DNA of 8,364 bases, taken from NCBI GenBank assembly GCA_903904545.1, contig CAIVDB010000095.1:1-8364 (forward strand). Direction: 5' to 3'. This document shows, piece after piece, positions 6,959 to 8,364 of the stretch. Every line of letters begins with the position of its first letter. Within the stretch, counting starts at the first letter, position 1. The position numbers and the translations under genes were made by a program. The notes below the pieces were generated by a model. The model was not told the origin of the DNA, did no database searches, and worked only from the letters and a program-made list of their open reading frames with translations. This DNA is from an uncultured bacterium. GTDB taxonomy: Bacteria; Patescibacteria; JAEDAM01; Absconditabacterales; Absconditicoccaceae.

Positions 6959-8149
6959 ATGCTCTACGATATCTTTTGATGTAAGGTAAATAAATATTAT
7001 CTCAATAAGCGATTGAGTTATTTTTCTATGACCTGAAAAGAGGAAGAGATGAACTACCTTGTTGCAACTTGTGAAGTGACGGATAGGGCTAAGCAGAAGC
7101 GATTTAAGTCTGTGAAACAAAAATTGATTCAAGGATACCACGTTTATATTACCTGATGTGGAGTACTCAAAAAGGGCGAGGTACTTAGTGATGAAGAATT
7201 TTATATTGCCTATCCAGAGTTGATTCAATATCGTGATGCTATTCATCTCCTTGGAGAAGAACCGGTAATGAATTGAGAATTGAAAATTGGAAATTGAGAA
7301 TTGAAAATTTCTACCAAGAAATATATTGTGATACAAAGTGGATGTGATAATTTCTGTACCTTTTGTCTAACTATTCACAAAAGGGGAAAACATAGTAACA
7401 GACCTGTATCAGAGATCCTTGCTGAAATCAACGAGTTTGTTGTTGTTGGGGGAAAAGAGATCGTCTTGACGTGAATCAATCTCGCTGCGCGATGATGTAG
7501 CTCTACCTTGAAGACAGAGGAAACACAGTTCCCTTTTCTGCTCAAAGAAATTTTGGGAAAAACACAGATAGAAAGAATTAGAATTTCTAGTCTTGGACCA
7601 GAATATCTCAATGATGCATTTTTTGATGTGATTCAAGATCCTAGGATACTTCCTCACTTTCATCTCTCTATCCAGAGTTTTGCTGATCCTGTGTTGCAAG
7701 CGATGAAGAGAAATTACTCAGCAGCAGATCTCGATCGTGTACTCAAGCAATTTTCAAATATAAAAAGTTCTGTTCCTGTTTCTTTGGGGGCAGATATTAT
7801 CGTTGGTTTCCCAGGTGAGACTGAGGAAGATTTTCAAGAGACAATGAATGGGGTGTTGAAGTACAAGATAACCAAACTGCACGCATTTCCTTTCTCTGCA
7901 CACACGCAGGGGCAGACGATACCGGCATCGACTTTTGCTGATCAAATTTCTTGAACTATAAAAAAAGAACGTGTAGCTCGTGTACAAGTAATTGCTGATG
8001 AAGTCAGAAATAAATTTATTACTGAGAATAAAGAAAAATCCCATCGCGTTTTAGTCGAAGGGAAAGGGGAGTGATGGACTGAAAATTATATCAAAGTGCC
8101 CGTGCCTGACGGAGCAAAGAGGGGAGATGTTATAGGGGTAATCCTATAG
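6959..8149 (+). CDS. mtaB: MtaB-like tRNA methylthiotransferase (radical SAM)
   Basis: The frame encodes 396 residues with nine TGA codons read as Gly. Enzymes of this family add a methylthio group to a modified adenosine at tRNA position 37; MtaB acts on t6A to give ms2t6A. The start at ATG 6959 is decided by the protein: it yields FGCKVNKY, the first cluster-binding cysteine motif of the N-terminal UPF0004 domain (C8), with C38 (ATCEVT) and C67 (ITGCGV) completing the three. The radical SAM motif is SGCDNFCTFC (C129, C133, C136). It is followed by EIVLTGINL, HLSIQS (235-240) and FPGETEEDF (284-292). A short TRAM-like RNA-binding end closes the protein (about 361-396, VLVEGKGEGW). The TCEVTDRA and LTGINL wording favours MtaB over MiaB or RimO, but substrate choice is inferred. 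It is shorter than usual for the family (roughly 430-450), with a compact N-terminal domain. A heptamer array encodes residues 105-118. It follows secA by 87 bases. Confidence 0.88.
7271..7312. repeat. Heptamer tandem array inside the mtaB-like gene
   Basis: Six 7-bp units with consensus AATTGAR run from 7271 to 7312. They can also be read as two 21-bp repeats (7271-7291 and 7292-7312) that are identical over their first 18 bases. Each 21-bp block encodes NGELKI plus Gly or Ser, and each contains one TGA read as glycine. The array lies in the linker between the UPF0004 and radical SAM domains. Confidence 0.8.
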
Positions 8150-8364
8150 ATTTTGCTATTTCCTTTGCTTTGACAAAATCTTTTTCTAGTAATTCTCTTT
8201 TTTCTTTTTCTTCTACAGCTTTTTCTGATTTAAGTAATCGATCTGATTGCTCTTCATCTGTGGCTTCAAAATTAATATCATGATTGAGGACGGTTATAGT
8301 CATACATCATCATATTCTTTCTATCTTACAATAATCTTTAAATTGGTTTTCTTGTATATTTTCT
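8130..8364 (-). CDS. Small charged protein, convergent, 5' end probably off window
   Basis: On the minus strand a frame ending at TAA (8130-8132) is open to the right edge, about 77 residues, if two adjacent TGA codons (8307-8312) are read as Gly-Gly. The visible sequence is ...YCKIERIGGCMTITVLNHD, then a helix-prone run rich in Lys and Glu (SEKAVEEKEKRELLEKDFVKAKEIAKSIG). It was too short to be obvious without the recoding. ATG at 8301-8303 (minus strand) would give a self-contained 57-residue protein and is a real alternative start, though no clear ribosome binding site precedes it. The last 20 bases overlap the 3' end of the mtaB-like gene tail to tail. No domain is recognised; the C-terminal half would form a charged helix or coiled coil. 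Function unknown. Confidence 0.5.

Noticed and set aside
7001..7027. Hairpin CTCAAT-AAGCG-ATTGAG followed by TTATTTTT, looking like a secA terminator
   Set aside because: It lies inside the N-terminal coding region of the mtaB-like gene (residues about 15-23), whose start at 6959 is fixed by the GCKVN cysteine motif.
6870..7312. Short repeats considered as a CRISPR array
   Set aside because: Units are 7 bp with no spacers, so these are simple tandem repeats.
7409..7699. Minus-strand open frames opposite the mtaB-like gene
   Set aside because: The plus strand encodes the radical SAM core; the antisense frames have no independent support.
1..8364. UGA read as tryptophan (code 4)
   Set aside because: Conserved positions carrying TGA are glycine in SecA and MtaB families (GEGKT, GCKVN, TGC); Trp would destroy these motifs.

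Overview
The window is AT-rich bacterial DNA that only reads cleanly if UGA is translated as glycine (genetic code 25, known from Gracilibacteria/BD1-5 and Absconditabacteria/SR1 of the candidate phyla radiation). The proof is in two conserved proteins. SecA's Walker A glycine (GEGKT) is written TGA at 4073. The invariant glycines beside the iron-sulfur cysteines of an MtaB-type methylthiotransferase (GCKVN at 6977, TGC at 7154, LTGIN at 7472) are also TGA. With the standard code these genes break into pieces; with code 25 each is one open frame. I count 23 in-frame TGA codons across the seven genes. TGG still serves as Trp, and the conserved positions are glycines, so this is not the UGA=Trp code. 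The source is most probably a Gracilibacteria/Absconditabacteria member, taken from the code and not from any marker gene.

Layout, left to right. 1-288: 3' end of an unrecognised gene. 273-1109: overlapping gene for a glutamate-racemase-fold (MurI-like) protein that has lost both catalytic cysteines. 1137-1805: small polytopic membrane protein. 1826-1915: remnant repeating the tail of the racemase-like gene, followed by an intrinsic terminator (1992-2027). 2089-2415: small membrane protein that appears frameshifted. 2383-2410: good sigma70-type promoter driving a NYN-domain (PIN-like) nuclease candidate with a long basic Pro/Lys/Gln tail (2442-3620). 3716-6871: complete secA. 6959-8149: complete mtaB-like gene. 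8130-8364: convergent small charged protein on the minus strand, running off the right edge.

The two well-identified genes are housekeeping: SecA is the motor of protein export and the MtaB-like enzyme thiolates tRNA. Nothing ties them functionally to the left-hand genes. The left third (racemase-like relic, membrane proteins, duplicated tail, frameshifted gene) looks less constrained and partly decaying.

Beyond the recoding, the most notable structure is a set of four short arrays of 7-bp tandem repeats. They share a period but not a sequence. One lies inside the racemase-like gene, two in the secA-mtaB spacer, and one in frame inside the mtaB-like gene.
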